Below, one piece after another: positions 62,195 through 64,000 of a DNA stretch of 64,000 nt. The DNA lies in contig NZ_QJJQ01000009.1 of the NCBI RefSeq assembly GCF_003201975.1, forward strand, positions 62,001 to 126,000, given 5' to 3'. The position numbers and the translations under genes were made by a program. Under the pieces are notes generated by a model. That model did no database searches. It was not told the origin of the DNA and was given only the letters and a program-made list of their open reading frames with translations. This DNA comes from Pseudogracilibacillus auburnensis (lineage in GTDB: Bacteria > Bacillota > Bacilli > Bacillales > Amphibacillaceae). Positions within the stretch are counted from its first letter, which is position 1. Each line of letters begins with the position of its first letter.

Positions 62195-62206
62195 TTCGAT
62201 AATCTA

Positions 62207-64000
62207 TTAATAGAATTTCTTGAAGCTATGGAAATGTTGGCTCCAATATGGGTTGTCAAGGCTAGTGATTGTAACGCCTTGGGATGAGCTGGCATGGATG
62301 AATTGGTTGTTGCCAACATAAATTCCCATATGGGAAATGCCTGATCTATATGTTCCTTCGAAAAAGACAAGATCGCCAACTTCAGGTGAGTTAACAATAT
62401 AAGAACGGTTGTAATATCCGTCTGTTGACATACGACTCATTTCTTTTCCTGAGTTGTTTAATGCCCAGTGGATAAATCCACTACAGTCAAATCCACTTGT
62501 TGAAGAGCCGCCCCATACATATGGAGTACCCATTACAGATTTGGCTGTGTTTACTAAAGTGCTAGGGCTGTAGCTAGTATCCTGTTTTGGTTCTTCTGGC
62601 TTAGGCTTAGGCTCAGGTTTTGGCTCAGGTTTTGGCTCTGGCTTAGGTTTAGGCTTAGGTTCTGGTTTCGGCTCCGGCTTAGGTTCAGGCTTAGGCTCTG
62701 GTTTAGGTTCCTCTTTAGGCTTTTGTTCTGGTTGCGGTTTTGGCTCTTCCTTAGGCTTTGCCTGTTCTTTTGGCTGAGTTGTTTCTTGTGCAGGTGTATT
62801 CGCCTCTGTATTTGTTTCTTGCTGCGGTTCGTTTACCTGATTATCCTCTTGCTCCGACTCAGCCTCTTCCTCCGGTTCTGGAGTTGGTGTAGGTTCATTT
62901 GAATCTACGTCTTCTTCAGCAGGCTCGTCCACTTCTGTCGAAACATCTTCACCAGCATCCTCAGCAACTTCTTGCTCGTCCTCTTCTGCAACATCTATGT
63001 CATTATCGGACTCATCAGTAGGTTCTTCTTCAATTTCGATATCTTCAGCAGGTTCTTCATCCGCAGGTTCCTCAGGCTCTTCTACAATCGGCTCAGGTTC
63101 TTCAGCAGGTTCCTCTGGTATATCAATTTCCACAGGTTCCTCAACTACTGGCTCCTCTGCAACAGGCTCCTCCACGACTGGTTCTTCTACCACTGGTGGT
63201 TCTTCGACTTCCACTGCTGCTACTACAGGTGCCTCGGGAACTTCCTCAACAACTGGTTCTGGTGCAGCAACAACTGCAGTTGGCTCTTTATCTTCTGGTA
63301 TATGAATGGTTAAAGTTGCTCCAGCGATTGGTGAATTTGGACTTAAGTTATTCCAAATGAGTAAATTTGAAACGGAGACACCAAATTTACTACTGATCGC
63401 AGCTAGTGATTCATCAGAAGCAACAGCGTAATCGATAGTGCGAGCATCGCTATTTCCGAAAGCAACTTCGCTTTTAAGGGAAGTAGTCAATGTACCTACT
63501 CCAACAAATGCCGACGCATTCGATACATCCGATGCACCATCCGCATTGTCAAGTGAATCCGTAGCATCGTCATCTCCATCAAGTTCGGCTAAGTCAATGA
63601 CAACGGTAGGCCCATACTCCGAGTCGTCGGCAGACGCACCATTTGCTTCTACCTCATTCGACTCAAATTCAAGGGAGGCAACAAGCGGATTCTCAGCCTC
63701 CGTTCGCATATTAGCAACAAGCGTGTTATCAGTATCTACTTGACTACTCGCTGCACTGGCAACCTCAGCACCCGCAACCCCCACATCATTCGCTGATTCA
63801 GTCTCAGACGCAACCGTCCGATCAACTTCTACATCACCAGCACCTTTACTAACAATAAACTTGTCCCCAGGGAAAATGAGTGTTGATTCTAAATTGTTTA
63901 GTTCCATCAATTCTTCTGTTGAAATCCCGTTATTATACGCAATTTCGCTAAGTGTGTCGCCGCTTTTTACTGTGTATGTACGTGGCTCTTTTTCTGCATT
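62207..64000 (-). CDS. LysM and NlpC/P60 cell-wall endopeptidase (5' end outside window)
   Basis: The frame is open to the right edge; 597 residues are visible and the true start lies beyond 64000. In order: a LysM module ([19 protein letters not shown] at the edge), an acidic spacer, a second LysM ([20 protein letters not shown]), a long linker of VEEP-type and then PKPEP-type repeats, and a C-terminal NlpC/P60 domain with Cys in FDCSGF and His in SHMGIYVG and FIHASS. It would cleave peptidoglycan stem peptides outside the cell (LytE/LytF-like DL-endopeptidase). The low-complexity linker probably spans the wall. A signal peptide is expected upstream. Confidence 0.93.
   Translation of the reverse strand, partial: NAEKEPRTYTVKSGDTLSEIAYNNGISTEELMELNNLESTLIFPGDKFIVSKGAGDVEVDRTVASETESANDVGVAGAEVASAASSQVDTDNTLVANMRTEAENPLVASLEFESNEVEANGASADDSEYGPTVVIDLAELDGDDDATDSLDNADGASDVSNASAFVGVGTLTTSLKSEVAFGNSDARTIDYAVASDESLAAISSKFGVSVSNLLIWNNLSPNSPIAGATLTIHIPEDKEPTAVVAAPEPVVEEVPEAPVVAAVEVEEPPVVEEPVVEEPVAEEPVVEEPVEIDIPEEPAEEPEPIVEEPEEPADEEPAEDIEIEEEPTDESDNDIDVAEEDEQEVAEDAGEDVSTEVDEPAEEDVDSNEPTPTPEPEEEAESEQEDNQVNEPQQETNTEANTPAQETTQPKEQAKPKEEPKPQPEQKPKEEPKPEPKPEPKPEPKPEPKPKPKPEPKPEPKPEPKPKPEEPKQDTSYSPSTLVNTAKSVMGTPYVWGGSSTSGFDCSGFIHWALNNSGKEMSRMSTDGYYNRSYIVNSPEVGDLVFFEGTYRSGISHMGIYVGNNQFIHASSSQGVTITSLDNPYWSQHFHSFKKFY

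Noticed and set aside
61798-62397. 199-codon minus-strand ORF across array 11 and the NlpC 3' end
   Set aside because: It overlaps the catalytic end of the NlpC gene in another frame and runs through repeat DNA.
62972-63313. Plus-strand ORFs rich in Ser/Gly or Phe/Tyr over the NlpC linker
   Set aside because: They are complements of the low-complexity VEEP repeats.

Overview
The window is 64 kb of a low-GC Gram-positive chromosome. Strong AGGAGG-type ribosome sites, frequent TTG/GTG starts, sigma-A promoters, catabolite-response (cre) sites, a SigL-type promoter and long intergenic spacers point to Bacillales, most likely Bacillaceae or Planococcaceae. The genus cannot be fixed from sequence reading alone. 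No rRNA, tRNA, CRISPR array or prophage was seen.

Layout. (1) 1-14354: an aerobic phenylacetate (paa) catabolic island. It holds paaX (cut by the left edge), a two-gene ABC transporter, paaI, the epoxidase genes paaABCD, an EthD-like gene, paaF, paaG, a stand-alone aldehyde dehydrogenase, paaH, paaJ and one more enoyl-CoA hydratase. PaaK, PaaE and a fused PaaZ are not in the window. (2) 14529-23080: a DJ-1-like gene, then a divergent catabolic locus of unknown substrate. A polytopic membrane protein and a LacI regulator face an aldehyde dehydrogenase, a zinc alcohol dehydrogenase and a ThDP enzyme; shared TTAGATCGAT sites lie between and inside the genes. (3) 23589-30138: LOG and MazG-like genes, then a sigma-54 activator followed by a canonical -24/-12 promoter and gabT-gabD-like genes. 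(4) 31555-36738: GNAT, APC permease, M20 peptidase and a Gfo/Idh oxidoreductase. (5) 36757-45324: a tripartite tricarboxylate transporter with two binding proteins, an IclR regulator, a CaiB/BaiF CoA-transferase and an HMG-CoA-lyase-like enzyme, probably one organic-acid utilisation system. (6) 45948-64000: mixed genes, including a metallo-hydrolase, DUF3870, an AEC transporter, a NERD-domain gene without a start codon, cell-wall hydrolases, a polysaccharide deacetylase, a thioredoxin-like protein, a Cys-tailed MarR regulator, glyA and serC flanking a LysR gene, a MOSC protein, a frameshifted Rpn nuclease and a large LysM/NlpC protein cut by the right edge.

The most unusual feature is in the spacers. 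Eleven spacers carry arrays of a short GTGCGGAAA/TTTCCGCAC word at 20-21 bp spacing, and a twelfth has a different word with the same geometry (41-bp units). None of the arrays lies in a divergent promoter region. Three families of non-coding elements with terminal inverted repeats (about 327, 365 and 562 bp) also recur. One copy supplies the last codons and stop of paaD.
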